DNA of 64,000 nt from Brachybacterium sp. P6-10-X1 (lineage in GTDB: Bacteria > Actinomycetota > Actinomycetes > Actinomycetales > Dermabacteraceae), in contig NZ_CP017297.1 of assembly GCF_001969445.1 (NCBI RefSeq), positions 1,860,001-1,924,000 on the forward strand, read 5' to 3'. Both the position numbers and the translations under genes were made by a program. Positions within the stretch are counted from its first letter, which is position 1; each line of letters opens with the position of its first letter. The notes below the pieces were generated by a model. It did no database searches, was not told the origin of the DNA, and worked only from the letters and a program-made list of their open reading frames with translations. Shown in pieces: positions 52,570 to 61,700 of the stretch.

Positions 52570-53985
52570 ATGAGCGAACGCGAGGCCAGGTCCGCGATGC
52601 GCCGCGTCGGGCCGTCCGCCGGCCGACCGCCCGTTCCGGGGTGGCGCGCTGGGGTGAGGTCGTTGACCACAGTGACCCCGGCCCGCTTCACGCTGGCGGT
52701 GTTCACAGGGATGATCGCGCTGTTCACCGCGCTGCTGTCGCTCCCGGCCGCGACGACCTCCGGCCAGCGCACCGAGTTCGTCGACGCGCTGTTCACCGCA
52801 GTCTCCGCGATCTGCGTGACCGGATTGGTGACGGTGGAGACCGGAACCCACTGGTCAACCTTCGGTCTCACCGTGATCATGATCGCGATGAAGATGGGCG
52901 GCCTGGGGCTGATGACTCTGGCCTCCCTGTTGAGCCTGTCGGTGATGCATCGTCTCGGCCTGGCGCAGCGCGTGATGACCGCGACCGAGACGCGGGCGGA
53001 ACGGCTGGCCGAGGTCGGCGGCGTGCTGCGCATCATCCTGATCACCTCGACCGCCTTCGAGGTGGCGACGTTCGTGACGCTGACCCCCTATATGTTCGCC
53101 ACCGAGCACGGCATCGGGGAGTCGCTGTTCCTGGGACTGTTCTACGCGATCAGCGCCTTCAACAACGCAGGGTTCGTCCCCGAGGCGCAGGGAACCGCGC
53201 AGTACCTCGGTGACCCTTTCTTCTCGATCCCGATCGCGCTGGCGGTGTTCGTCGGTTCCCTGGGCTTTCCCGTGATCCTCGTGATCGTGAAAAAGCTGCG
53301 CACCCCGCGCCGTTGGAGCCTGCACGCCAAGCTGACGCTCACCACCACGGCGCTGCTGCTGGGCGTGGCCTGGCTGGGTTACCTGGTGCTGGAGTGGGCG
53401 AACCCCGCCACCCTCGGCGACGACCCGGTCCCCACCAAGATCCTCGCCTCCGGGTTCGCGGCGGTGATGCCGCGTTCGGGTGGCTTCGCGACGTTGGACG
53501 TGGCATCGATGACGGCGGAGTCGCGTCTGCTGACGGACCTGCTGATGTTCATCGGCGGAGGCTCGGGCTCGACCGCCGGCGGCATCCGGCTGACCACCTT
53601 CGCCCTGCTGATGCTGTCGATCTGGGCGGAGATCCGTGGCAACCCGGATGTCGAGGCCTTCGGTCGCCGCATCCCCCACGAGACGATCCGCCAGGCCATC
53701 GGGGTGCTGGTCATGAGCGCCACCGTGGTGTTCCTGTCGGTCTTCGCCCTGCTGCGGATGACCAGCTTCTCGCTGGATCAGTCGCTGTTCGAGGTGCTGT
53801 CCGCCTTCGGCACGGTGGGCCTGTCCACGGGCATCACCTCGGCGCTGCCCACCGAGGCGAAGGGGGTGATCATCGCCTGCATGTACATCGGCCGCCTGGG
53901 TCCGATGACGCTCGGCGCCGCCCTCGCCCTGCGCCACCGCACCCGCATGATCCAGCTCCCGTACGAGCGACCGATCGTCGGCTGA
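52570..53985 (+). CDS. ktrB: Potassium transporter membrane subunit KtrB/TrkH
   Basis: The 471-residue protein imports potassium. The four selectivity-filter loops are visible in order (ICVTGL, SAFNNAGF, GSTAGGI near 334-340, FGTVGLSTG), within about eight to ten membrane segments. The first ~30 residues form a basic cytoplasmic tail. The regulatory RCK protein KtrA is encoded 208 bases downstream, the normal pair. A TrkH rather than KtrB subtype cannot be excluded. Confidence 0.95.
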   Translation: MSEREARSAMRRVGPSAGRPPVPGWRAGVRSLTTVTPARFTLAVFTGMIALFTALLSLPAATTSGQRTEFVDALFTAVSAICVTGLVTVETGTHWSTFGLTVIMIAMKMGGLGLMTLASLLSLSVMHRLGLAQRVMTATETRAERLAEVGGVLRIILITSTAFEVATFVTLTPYMFATEHGIGESLFLGLFYAISAFNNAGFVPEAQGTAQYLGDPFFSIPIALAVFVGSLGFPVILVIVKKLRTPRRWSLHAKLTLTTTALLLGVAWLGYLVLEWANPATLGDDPVPTKILASGFAAVMPRSGGFATLDVASMTAESRLLTDLLMFIGGGSGSTAGGIRLTTFALLMLSIWAEIRGNPDVEAFGRRIPHETIRQAIGVLVMSATVVFLSVFALLRMTSFSLDQSLFEVLSAFGTVGLSTGITSALPTEAKGVIIACMYIGRLGPMTLGAALALRHRTRMIQLPYERPIVG

Positions 53986-54193
53986 TCGACGAACGCGGAG
54001 TCCGAGCGGTCGGCGAGGAACGAGCCGGCCACGCAGGACGAACGGGAGGAGAACAGCCCGGCCTGCCCTGTCCGTGGCCCCTGACGGCCGGATCCGGGCC
54101 ACCCCGACCGGAAGCCGCGCCCCGGGGCGTCCCGACCGTAGACTGTGCCCGCTCGGCCCCGGGGCCCCGGTGCCGGGCAGGCGAGGAGGAGGA

Positions 54194-54862
54194 GCCATGG
54201 CACGCGGTGCGCGCGATGACGGTGTGCTGGTGATCGGTCTGGGCCGTTTCGGTGCCTCGATCGCCCTGACGCTCGAGAAGCTGGGCACGCAGGTGCTCGC
54301 GATCGACACCAGTGAGGAGCTGGTCCAGAAGTACTCCGGACAGCTCACCCACGTGGTGCGGGCCGACGCCACCCAGCCGGAGGTGCTCGAGCAGATCGGG
54401 GCGGGAGACTTCTCCATCGCCGTGGTCGGGGTGGGCACCTCGATCGAGTCCAGCGTGCTGATCGCCGCGAACCTGGTGGACTTCGGCAAACCGGTGATCT
54501 GGGCGAAGGCGATCTCCGCCGCGCACGGTCGGATCCTGCAGCGGATCGGCACCCATCACGTGGTCTATCCGGAAGCCGATGCGGGCAAGCGCGTCGCACA
54601 CCTGGTGGGCGGCAAGCTCATGGATTTCATCGAGTTCGACGACGGCTTCGCGATCGTCAAGATGCGTCCGCCCCGCGAGGTGCAGGGCATGACGCTGGGC
54701 GAGTCCGACATCCGCGCGAAGTTCGGCGTGACGATCGTGGGCGTGAAGTCCCCCGGCAAGGACTTCACCTACGCGGTGCCCGAGACCCTGGTCGCCGCGC
54801 ACGATCTGGTGATCGTCTCCGGCCACACGCACCTGATCGAGAAGTTCTCCAACCGGCCCTGA
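54194..54862 (+). CDS. ktrA: Potassium uptake regulatory protein KtrA (RCK)
   Basis: The 222-residue cytoplasmic protein binds nucleotide and gates KtrB. It has an RCK_N Rossmann domain with GLGRFGAS near residue 14 and the D-x-S end of the second strand (IDTSEELVQ), and an RCK_C domain in the last ~80 residues (QGMTLGESDIRAKFGVTIVGV). GAGGAGGA precedes the ATG at 54194. A TAGACT hexamer at 54137-54142 could be a separate -10. Confidence 0.95.
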   Translation, partial: AMARGARDDGVLVIGLGRFGASIALTLEKLGTQVLAIDTSEELVQKYSGQLTHVVRADATQPEVLEQIGAGDFSIAVVGVGTSIESSVLIAANLVDFGKPVIWAKAISAAHGRILQRIGTHHVVYPEADAGKRVAHLVGGKLMDFIEFDDGFAIVKMRPPREVQGMTLGESDIRAKFGVTIVGVKSPGKDFTYAVPETLVAAHDLVIVSGHTHLIEKFSNRP

Positions 54863-54975
54863 GGCCGATGGCGCGCGACTACGAGACACCGGGCGTGGTC
54901 AGCGACGGGCGCTCCGGCATGCGCCGTGCCATATGTGCCACGACGAACGCGATGGCGCCCGTCAGCGACCAGCGT

Positions 54976-55842
54976 TCAGGCTCCGGTCATCTCGCGGGAC
55001 GTCCGCGCCGCGGCGGCCATCGCCGCGGCCACGCCGGGACGCACGCCTTCCCGCTCGAGCACCGAGAGACCCTGCACCGTGGTGCCGCCGGGGCTGGAGA
55101 CCCCGTTCTTCGCGACGGCGGCGTGCACCCCGCTCTCCATCAGCATGGTGGCGGCGCCCCGCACGGTCTGCTGCACGAGCGAGTCGGCGAGATCGCGCTT
55201 CAGACCCAGCCGCACGGCTTCGTCGCTCATCGCCTCCAGGATCGAGAACACGAACCCGGGGAGGGACCCGGCGGCGGCGATGAAGGCGTGGACCTGCTCC
55301 TCGGTGATGTCCACGGCCACCCCGGCCCGGGAGAACAGCGTGCGGGTGAGCGCGTGCTGTTCGTCGGTGACGGAGCTGCCGCGCATCAGGCCCACGGCCC
55401 CTTCGCCGACCGAGATCGGAGTGTTGGGCATGGCACGCTCGACGCTCAGTCCCGCCGGCAGCGCATCTTCGATCTGCGACAGGGCGATCCCGGCGGCGAG
55501 GGAGATCACGAGGGCGCCGGCCGGGAGCTGCTCGCGGATCTCGGCGGCCAGCTCGAGGATCTGATACGGCTTCACGCCGAGGACGACCACGTCGGCGCCC
55601 TCGAGCGCCTCGGCGCGGGAGGCAGCGATCGCACCGAGCTCCTCAGCGGCCCGTTCGCTGCTGGCCGGCGTGGAGTTCACGATCGCCAGCTTGCCGGGCC
55701 GGACTCCGGCCGCGAGGAAGGCGCGGACGACGGGCCCGCCCATGTTGCCCGCGCCGATCACGGCGACGCGGAGCTGGGTGAGGTCCTGGACGGGGGATTG
55801 CACTGCGGCCGGATCGGGGCTCTGGGGCGAGGTGTTCTCCAT
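54976..55842 (-). CDS. proC: Pyrroline-5-carboxylate reductase
   Basis: ProC makes proline from pyrroline-5-carboxylate with NAD(P)H. The 288-residue protein has the dinucleotide motif VAVIGAGNMGGP, VVVLGVKPYQI, MPNTPISVGEG and the C-terminal signature GSLPGFVFSILEAM then KNGVSSPGGTTVQGL. The ATG at 55842 is seven bases after TACCCT and also after GGAGGA; an earlier ATG at 55896 is not favoured. It converges with ktrA. Confidence 0.95.
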   Translation of the reverse strand: MENTSPQSPDPAAVQSPVQDLTQLRVAVIGAGNMGGPVVRAFLAAGVRPGKLAIVNSTPASSERAAEELGAIAASRAEALEGADVVVLGVKPYQILELAAEIREQLPAGALVISLAAGIALSQIEDALPAGLSVERAMPNTPISVGEGAVGLMRGSSVTDEQHALTRTLFSRAGVAVDITEEQVHAFIAAAGSLPGFVFSILEAMSDEAVRLGLKRDLADSLVQQTVRGAATMLMESGVHAAVAKNGVSSPGGTTVQGLSVLEREGVRPGVAAAMAAAARTSREMTGA

Positions 55843-55849
55843 GTCCTCC

Positions 55850-55855
55850 AGGGTA
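55850..55855 (-). promoter_or_regulatory. -10 element, proC
   Basis: TACCCT ends seven bases before the proC ATG. Confidence 0.45.
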
Positions 55856-55916
55856 CGGGGATCCTCCCGGGATCCGTTCTGTGCCGGAGGGTCCATGGCG
55901 GCGGCCCCGGCCGTTC

Positions 55917-55922
55917 TAGGGT
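55917..55922 (+). promoter_or_regulatory. -10 element, leaderless kinase at 55929
   Basis: TAGGGT ends six bases before the ATG. Confidence 0.45.
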
Positions 55923-55928
55923 CGGTGC

Positions 55929-56408
55929 ATGACCGCTCGCCTCCATCTGCTGTACGGACTCGCCGGATCCGGGAAGTCCACGCTCGCCCGACGCCTCGCG
56001 GAGGAGGAGCCGGCGGTCCGGTTCACCCTCGATGAGTGGATGCTGCGCCTGTATCCCGACCTCACGATCGAGGACCCGGCCTACGGCGATCGTGCCGCCG
56101 AGGTGCGAGAGCTGATCTGGACGGTCGCCGAGCAGGTGCTGCGGGCAGACGTGGACGCGGTGCTGGACTGGAACTCGTGGTCCGTCGCCCGGCGCGGCTG
56201 GGCGCTGGCGCGGGCCGCAGGGGCGGGCGTCGACGTGGTCCTGCATCGCCTGTCGACCTCGCTCGAGGAGTCGACCCGACGGGCCCAGGAGCGGGAGAAC
56301 ACCGGCACCGCGTTCGCCCACACCGTCGACCAGGCGGGCAACGAGCACCTGGCGTCGCTGCGGGAGGAGCCGACCCCCTCGGAACGGCTGACGATCATCG
56401 AGCACTGA
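55929..56408 (+). CDS. Small AAA_33-type P-loop kinase
   Basis: The 159-residue protein has Walker A LAGSGKST (10-17), the second-strand motif FTLDEWMLRLYPD, a Walker B-like VLDWNSWSVARRGWAL and Arg-rich lid (ESTRRAQERE), as in short zeta-toxin-like or AAA_33 kinases that phosphorylate small molecules. Substrate unknown; this is not an obvious toxin since no antitoxin is adjacent. Its 3' end lies in a ~95-bp sequence repeated at 58364. Confidence 0.8.
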   Translation: MTARLHLLYGLAGSGKSTLARRLAEEEPAVRFTLDEWMLRLYPDLTIEDPAYGDRAAEVRELIWTVAEQVLRADVDAVLDWNSWSVARRGWALARAAGAGVDVVLHRLSTSLEESTRRAQERENTGTAFAHTVDQAGNEHLASLREEPTPSERLTIIEH

Positions 56409-56488
56409 GCGCGTCGGCCGCCCATCCGAGCCTCAGCGGCCGCGGCCCCGGCGCGGTGGGTCGTCTCCCCCGGGGCGGGCATCCTGGG
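56394..56488. repeat. Imperfect direct repeat, copy A
   Basis: About 95 bp covering the end of the small kinase and the 3' end of the DUF368 gene, most closely matched at 58364-58458. Sequence such as ctgagcgcgtcggccgc and gcctcagcggccgcggcccc is shared. Confidence 0.75.
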
Positions 56489-57485
56489 ACCCGTAGGAGC
56501 CGGGCTCGGGGGGATCCTCCGGACCGCCGCACTCGGGGCCGGCAGGTGCGATCTTCCGCGACTCGACCAGGACCAGCAACTGCACGGCGAGCACGCCGAG
56601 CACGGCGATGACCAGCAACAGCGGCCAGTCGTCCCCGGGAGTGCGCACGGCGCCGGTGGCATCCTGCCAGGGCCACAGGCTCCGCAGCGCACCGATCATC
56701 ACTCCTGCCAGGACCACCATCGTCCCGCGGTGGAAGCGCGTCAGCAGGTGCCGCATGAGCCGGACGATCACGACCAGCCCGACGACGGCCCAGAGCCCGA
56801 ACCAGGCGATGTAGCCGAGGTCGAGGGCGTCCACGGCCTGCAGGGTGGGCTGGTAGAGACCGAGGCTGAGGAGGATGAAGGAGCCGGACATCCCCGGCAG
56901 CACGAGGGCGCACACGGCGATCGCCGCCGCAGGGGCGATGACCCACGGGCCGGGCTCGAGCGCGGCGGCGGGAAGCGAGGTGACGGCCAGCCCCGCCAGC
57001 ACACCGGCGCCGAAGCGGAGCAGCTCCGGGGACCGCCAGGAGCCGCCGGAGAGCCGCATCGGCACCAGCACCGAGCCGAGCACGAGGCCGAAGAACACCG
57101 AGCGCATGGTCTGCGGGTGCGCCTCGACCAGGGCGGCGACGGGTCCCGCCACGGTGAGCACCGCAGCGGCCATCCCGATCAGCAGCGGGAGCACGAGCAC
57201 CCAGGAGACGGCTCGCAGATGCTCCTGCATCCCGGCCCGACGATCCGGGCCGGTCAGCAGCCGTCGGGCGGCGAGGGTGAGGTGGTGGCCCGCATCGATC
57301 AGCTCGTCGTAGATGCCGGTCACCAGGGCGACGGTGCCGCCGCTGACCCCGGGCACCGTCTCGACGACGCCGATGAGCGCTCCGCGCAGGAGGTTGCCCA
57401 GGGGATTGCGGTGCCGCGGACCGACCGGTGGCCTCGCCGATCCGGTCGTCCGCACGGGCGTCGAGTTCGAGGCGGCGTCCGTCAT
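56433..57485 (-). CDS. DUF368 polyprenyl-phosphate transporter (PopT-like)
   Basis: The 350-residue protein has nine or ten membrane segments and the two inverted DUF368 motifs (ETVPGVSGGTVALVTGIYDE and VLPGMSGSFILLSLGLYQPTL). Family members have been shown to recycle undecaprenyl phosphate across the membrane for cell-wall synthesis. The tail after residue 310 is polar and unconserved. TAGAGT ends six bases before the ATG. Confidence 0.92.
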   Translation of the reverse strand: MTDAASNSTPVRTTGSARPPVGPRHRNPLGNLLRGALIGVVETVPGVSGGTVALVTGIYDELIDAGHHLTLAARRLLTGPDRRAGMQEHLRAVSWVLVLPLLIGMAAAVLTVAGPVAALVEAHPQTMRSVFFGLVLGSVLVPMRLSGGSWRSPELLRFGAGVLAGLAVTSLPAAALEPGPWVIAPAAAIAVCALVLPGMSGSFILLSLGLYQPTLQAVDALDLGYIAWFGLWAVVGLVVIVRLMRHLLTRFHRGTMVVLAGVMIGALRSLWPWQDATGAVRTPGDDWPLLLVIAVLGVLAVQLLVLVESRKIAPAGPECGGPEDPPEPGSYGSQDARPGGDDPPRRGRGR

Positions 57486-57491
57486 GGGGAC

Positions 57492-57497
57492 ACTCTA
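57492..57497 (-). promoter_or_regulatory. -10 element, leaderless DUF368 gene
   Basis: TAGAGT lies six bases before the ATG at 57485. Confidence 0.5.
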
Positions 57498-57645
57498 CGA
57501 ACCCGGTGCCGGAAGGCCCCTGGGGCCCAGCGCATGAGTGGTCGTCCTCACCGGCTGTTCCGGCTCCTCGGCTCAGTCAGGGCCACGCCCGGCGGCGAGC
57601 GCGTCTGCGAGGCCCGGCGGCTTCGTCGATCAGGACCGTGCTCGG

Positions 57646-57651
57646 TAGGCT
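57646..57651 (+). promoter_or_regulatory. -10 element, kinase at 57658
   Basis: TAGGCT ends six bases before the ATG. Confidence 0.45.
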
Positions 57652-57657
57652 TCCCCC

Positions 57658-58339
57658 ATGACTCAGCTCGTGGCCGTGGCCGCCTCGTCGCCCGGTGCGG
57701 GGAAGTCCACCCTGAGCGCACATCTGGTCGGTTGGCTCCGCGATCAGGGTCTCCAGGTGGATCACTTCCGCGAGGAGGACGTGCTCACGCGGGACGCCTT
57801 CGCGCCCCTGGCGCGCGAGTTCGCCTCGACCGGCGAAGTGCGGGCGTCGACGCTTCTCACCACCACCGCGGAGTATCTGGAGGGGTCTTGACGACGCAGG
57901 TTTCGACCTGGCGGTCACCGACGCGCTGGTGCCGTTCATCCCCTCGCTGATGGGGTGGGGCTACGAAGAATCGGAGATGGCGGACTTCCTCGAGGACCTG
58001 GCGGCGCGATTGGCGGGGGCCGATCCCGTCGTGCTGTACATCGATGATGACCCCTCGCAGGCCATCGCCCGGGCCGTGGACCGTGAGGGCCCCGCATGGA
58101 AGGACTGGTTCCTGGCCAAACTCGGCGACTATCCGGTCGATCCTCCGGTGCGTGATCTCGAGACCGCGCACCGGTACCTCCAGCGCGAGAGGGACGTGAC
58201 GCTGCGATTGCTCGCGGAGCTGCCGTGGCAGGTGATCGTGATCGAACAGCCTGTACCGCCCTCGGCCGAGGGCGTCCAGCGCCTCGCGCGCGAGCAGCTC
58301 GAGCCCGTCCTCGACCACATGATGCGACAGCGTCCGTAG
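57658..58339 (+). pseudogene. P-loop kinase with a single-base frameshift
   Basis: Reading frame one gives 77 residues with Walker A SSPGAGKST (10-18) and DHFREEDVL, then TGA at 57889. Removing one G from the GGGG run at 57882-57885 restores a 226-residue protein (YLEGLDDAGFDLAVTDALVP) continuing to 58339 with LYIDDDPSQAIARAVDREGP. The missing base could be a true mutation, a sequencing error or a programmed shift. The promoter still looks good. The family is a uridine-kinase-like P-loop kinase of unknown substrate. Confidence 0.8.
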
Positions 58340-58363
58340 TGCCCGCGCCCGGGACACGGGCGA

Positions 58364-58458
58364 TCATCGTGCCCTGAGCGCGTCGGCCGCGTATCCGAGC
58401 CTCAGCGGCCGCGGCCCCAGTGCGGCGGGACGTCTCCGCTGAGACGGGCGTCGTTGGA
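58364..58458. repeat. Imperfect direct repeat, copy B
   Basis: Second copy of the repeat at 56394-56488. It begins just after the frameshifted kinase and includes the 3' end of the 102-residue gene, so that two unrelated proteins share a GRGR-type C terminus. Confidence 0.75.
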
Positions 58459-58710
58459 CTCGTCGGCGCCGGGCTCGGGGGAATCCTCCGCGACCCGGAC
58501 GGGGAAGTGCGGACGCTGCGGATCCTCTCCCCCACCCTCCGCGGCCTGCTCGGGCTCGTCCCAGGCGATCGGCTTCCCGGTCACCGAGGAGATGACCACC
58601 CGGCCCGTCCCCCGGCGCGCCGCGGAGCCGCTGTCACCGGGCCCCGAGCCGCCGCCGGGCCCCGAGCCGCCGCCGGGCTCCGAGCCGCCACAGGGCGAGG
58701 ACCCGCTCAC
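58402..58710 (-). CDS. Hypothetical protein coupled to the helicase-nuclease-like gene
   Basis: I do not recognise a family. The 102-residue protein begins with a Gly/Ser/Pro-rich run (CGGSEPGGGSGPGGGSGPGD), then a better-looking segment (GRVVISSVTGKPIAWDEPEQ) and an acidic tail that ends HWGRGR. No membrane segment. The GTG overlaps the stop of the 1606-residue gene by four bases, so translation is coupled. Confidence 0.6.
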   Translation of the reverse strand: MSGSSPCGGSEPGGGSGPGGGSGPGDSGSAARRGTGRVVISSVTGKPIAWDEPEQAAEGGGEDPQRPHFPVRVAEDSPEPGADESNDARLSGDVPPHWGRGR

Positions 58711-61700
58711 TGCCGCTCCTGGTAGCGGCGGATCGCGCTGGAGACCGACACGTCCAGCAGCACGGAGCGCTGCTCGAAGCCGAGGAAGCTGCGCACCTCG
58801 GTGGCCAGGTGCTCCTCGAGGCGGGCTCGGCCGTCGGAGCAGATGTACTCCACCACCGCGTCGAAGTCCTCGCTGGAGTAGAAGGACAGCTGATGCCCGG
58901 CGGGGATCTGCGGACGCGGCAGGCGATGGCGGATGGTGCCCACCCCGGTGGGTGACTCGGAGAGCTCCTCGGCCTGGACCAGGCGCAGGGCCCGCTCCAC
59001 GGCTCGACGGATCCGTTCGGCCTCGCCGTCGGGGTCGATGAACAGGGCCCAGGACCAGACCCGTTCCGTGGACCAGCCGGCGGCCTCGAGCCGCTCGGCC
59101 CGCAGCCGGTCGCGTTCGCGCTGGCTGGAGGTGCCGACGTAACGGGCACCGTCGGTGTCGACGGCCACGAGCAGCCGACCGGGCAGATCCGGATGGCCCA
59201 GCGCCAGCTCGATGCGGTCCGAGGTCGGCCCGAAGTCACTCTCGACGAGCAGTCCGAGCCGCCACAGCCGGTCGGCGAGGTCGCGCACGAGCGCGTCCGT
59301 CTCGAGCTCGCGCGGCGCCGGCGCCTCCACGGACGCGGCAGAGTCCGGGGCCTCCGAGGGCGCGGCGGACTCGTCGGACTCCGAGGTCTCAGCGACCGGA
59401 TCCGTCCCCTCGGTCGCAGGGCTCGCCGGGGACGCGGCCCGCTCCGTGGGCGACGGCGCCGATGGGGACCCGGCCGAGGGGGACTCGGCAGACGGCGATG
59501 CCGCGGAGGCCTGCTGCTCGTCCGACTCGGCCCGCACTGCGACTGCGTCCTCACCCGGGGCCGGATCGGCGCTGCCCGGTGTCTCGGCGGACTTCCGGGC
59601 CAGGGCCGCCGCGATCGCGGCATCGAGGTCCTCGTCGGAGAGGTCCTCACCGGAGTCGGCGTCGGCGGGCTCCTGCTCAGGGGCGGCGCTCGAGCCGGCG
59701 TCGGCCGCTGATTCCGCCGCAGCCGGTGCGGTCGCTGATGCGGTGCCGGGCCGCTCCGCGTCCTGCCCGTGCGGGGCCGGGGCGGCGGGCGCGGAGCGCG
59801 GCGCCTCAGGCTGCGGCGGGGCGATCGGCTCGCCCTGCCCGGTCAGCGCCGCGACGTGCGGGACGACGGGGATGTCGGGCCCGCCACGCAGCACCCACAG
59901 CATGGCGCGCAGGTCCCGGGCACCCTCGCTGCGCAGACGCGCGTGGTCGAGGTCTTCGACATCGATCGACGAGACGACGGTGGTGCGTCCGCGGGCCCGC
60001 GTGATCACCGTGGCCAGGGCCTTGCGGCCGTCGATCTCGGACAGCGGGCCGAAGCGATGCAGCAGCCTTCCGTGCGGGGTCTTGCCGAACCCGACCGAGA
60101 CGATGATGTCGTCGCGCAGGATCGAGCTGGCCTGCTCGGCCGGCAGGACCGTGAACACCTCGCGGGCCGCCGGGTCGAAGTACTCGCGCAGGGCGGGGAT
60201 CACGGAGACCGTGTTCATGATCCGGTCCATGAGACGACGCGCGTGGTCCTCGGTGAAGGTCAGCACCGCCAGGGAGCGCTCCGGGCGGGAGCGGGCGTGC
60301 TCGATGACCAGGTCGGTGACCCGGCGCAGCTCGGCCTCGGTGCTCTCGACGTACTCCATGCCCTCGGTGACCGGCCCGCGGCCGTTCTCCACCAGCACCA
60401 GACGATCGGGCTCGGGGACGATCGGGCTGGGCACGGCGACGACCTCGCTCACGAGCGCCCGCCGTTGGGCGAAGGTGCGCAGTCCGTCGGTGGCGGGGTG
60501 GGCGTCCCGCTGCAGCTCGATGTGCGGGGCGATGCGCAGCATGTCGTCGAGCAGACTCGGCGCGGCGTCGCCGCCGTACTCGAGCGGGTCCCCGACCACG
60601 ACGGTCTGCTCGGCCCGCACGATCGAGGGCAGGGCGGCGGCGGTCGGCAGGCGCCCTCCGTCGGCCACGATCAGCACGTCGAAGTGGCGGCCGCGCGGGA
60701 TCACCTGGGGCACCAGGTACGGCGAGGCGAGCCAGGCGGGTCGGGCCGCGAACAGGATGTCCTCGTACTTCGCGGCGAGGTCCCGGATCGACACGGTCGA
60801 GGACCGCGCGAGCTCGCCGATCGCGGCACGCGAGGTGTCCGGGTAGGTCTTCATCGTGGCCACACGGGACTCGTCGGCCGCGGCGTGCACCCGGGCCGAC
60901 GCGTCGGCCAGGTCCTCGGCGTCCAGGCGCCGGAATCGCTCGGCGACCTGCGAGAGGGAGGTGCCGTCGTACTGGGAGATGGTGGGCTCGGCGCCGGCGA
61001 TCAGCTCGAGGACGCTGCTCCACCAGCACAGCTCGAGCTCGGGGCCCACCTGCTCGATCGGCACTCGACGGGCGCGGAGGTCCTCGACCAGGTCGCCGAG
61101 CCCGTCGAAGCTGAGGCGGCGCAGCAGCTCGGTGCGCCGCGGCAGGGACTCGAGGTCGCCGCGGTCGGCGGCGAGCGCCTCGACCCGGCGTGAGAGCTCG
61201 TCGATGTCCGTGCGCGCGAGGTCCGTCCCGACCGAGGTGCCGTCCAGCAGAACGGCCAGCTCGTCGAGGATCCGCTGCGTGCGCTCGGCGGTGCGACGGG
61301 CCCGGTCGAGGTCGACGGGCAGCGCCGGGCTCGACCGGGTGGAGGAGGTCCGGGATTCGCCCTCGGGCACGTCCGCATCCCGGGTGACGGCCGCGCGGCG
61401 CCAGGCGTCGGCGACCCGGCGGGCCTCGGCGAGATCGCGATGCAGGTCCGGGGTCAGCGAGGCCGGGCGCTGCAGCGCGGCGGCGTCCCTGCGCAGCCGA
61501 CGGCGCAGACCGAATCCCATGGTCACCCCGTGCTCGGCGCGCCAGGTCTTGTCCGCCGTGGCCGCGACGAGATCGGCCAGCTGCGCGGAGAACACGGCCG
61601 ACTGGAAGGTGCCCAGCAGGGCACGGACGCGGTCCAGCAGGGCGAGCCGATCGGTCAATTGATCGAGGGTCGTGGGCTCGCAGAGCCCGAGGTCGCTGCC

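Noticed and set aside
55929..56408. Zeta-type toxin of a toxin-antitoxin pair
   Set aside because: No small antitoxin gene lies upstream or downstream on the same strand, and the Walker A and lid features fit general small kinases.
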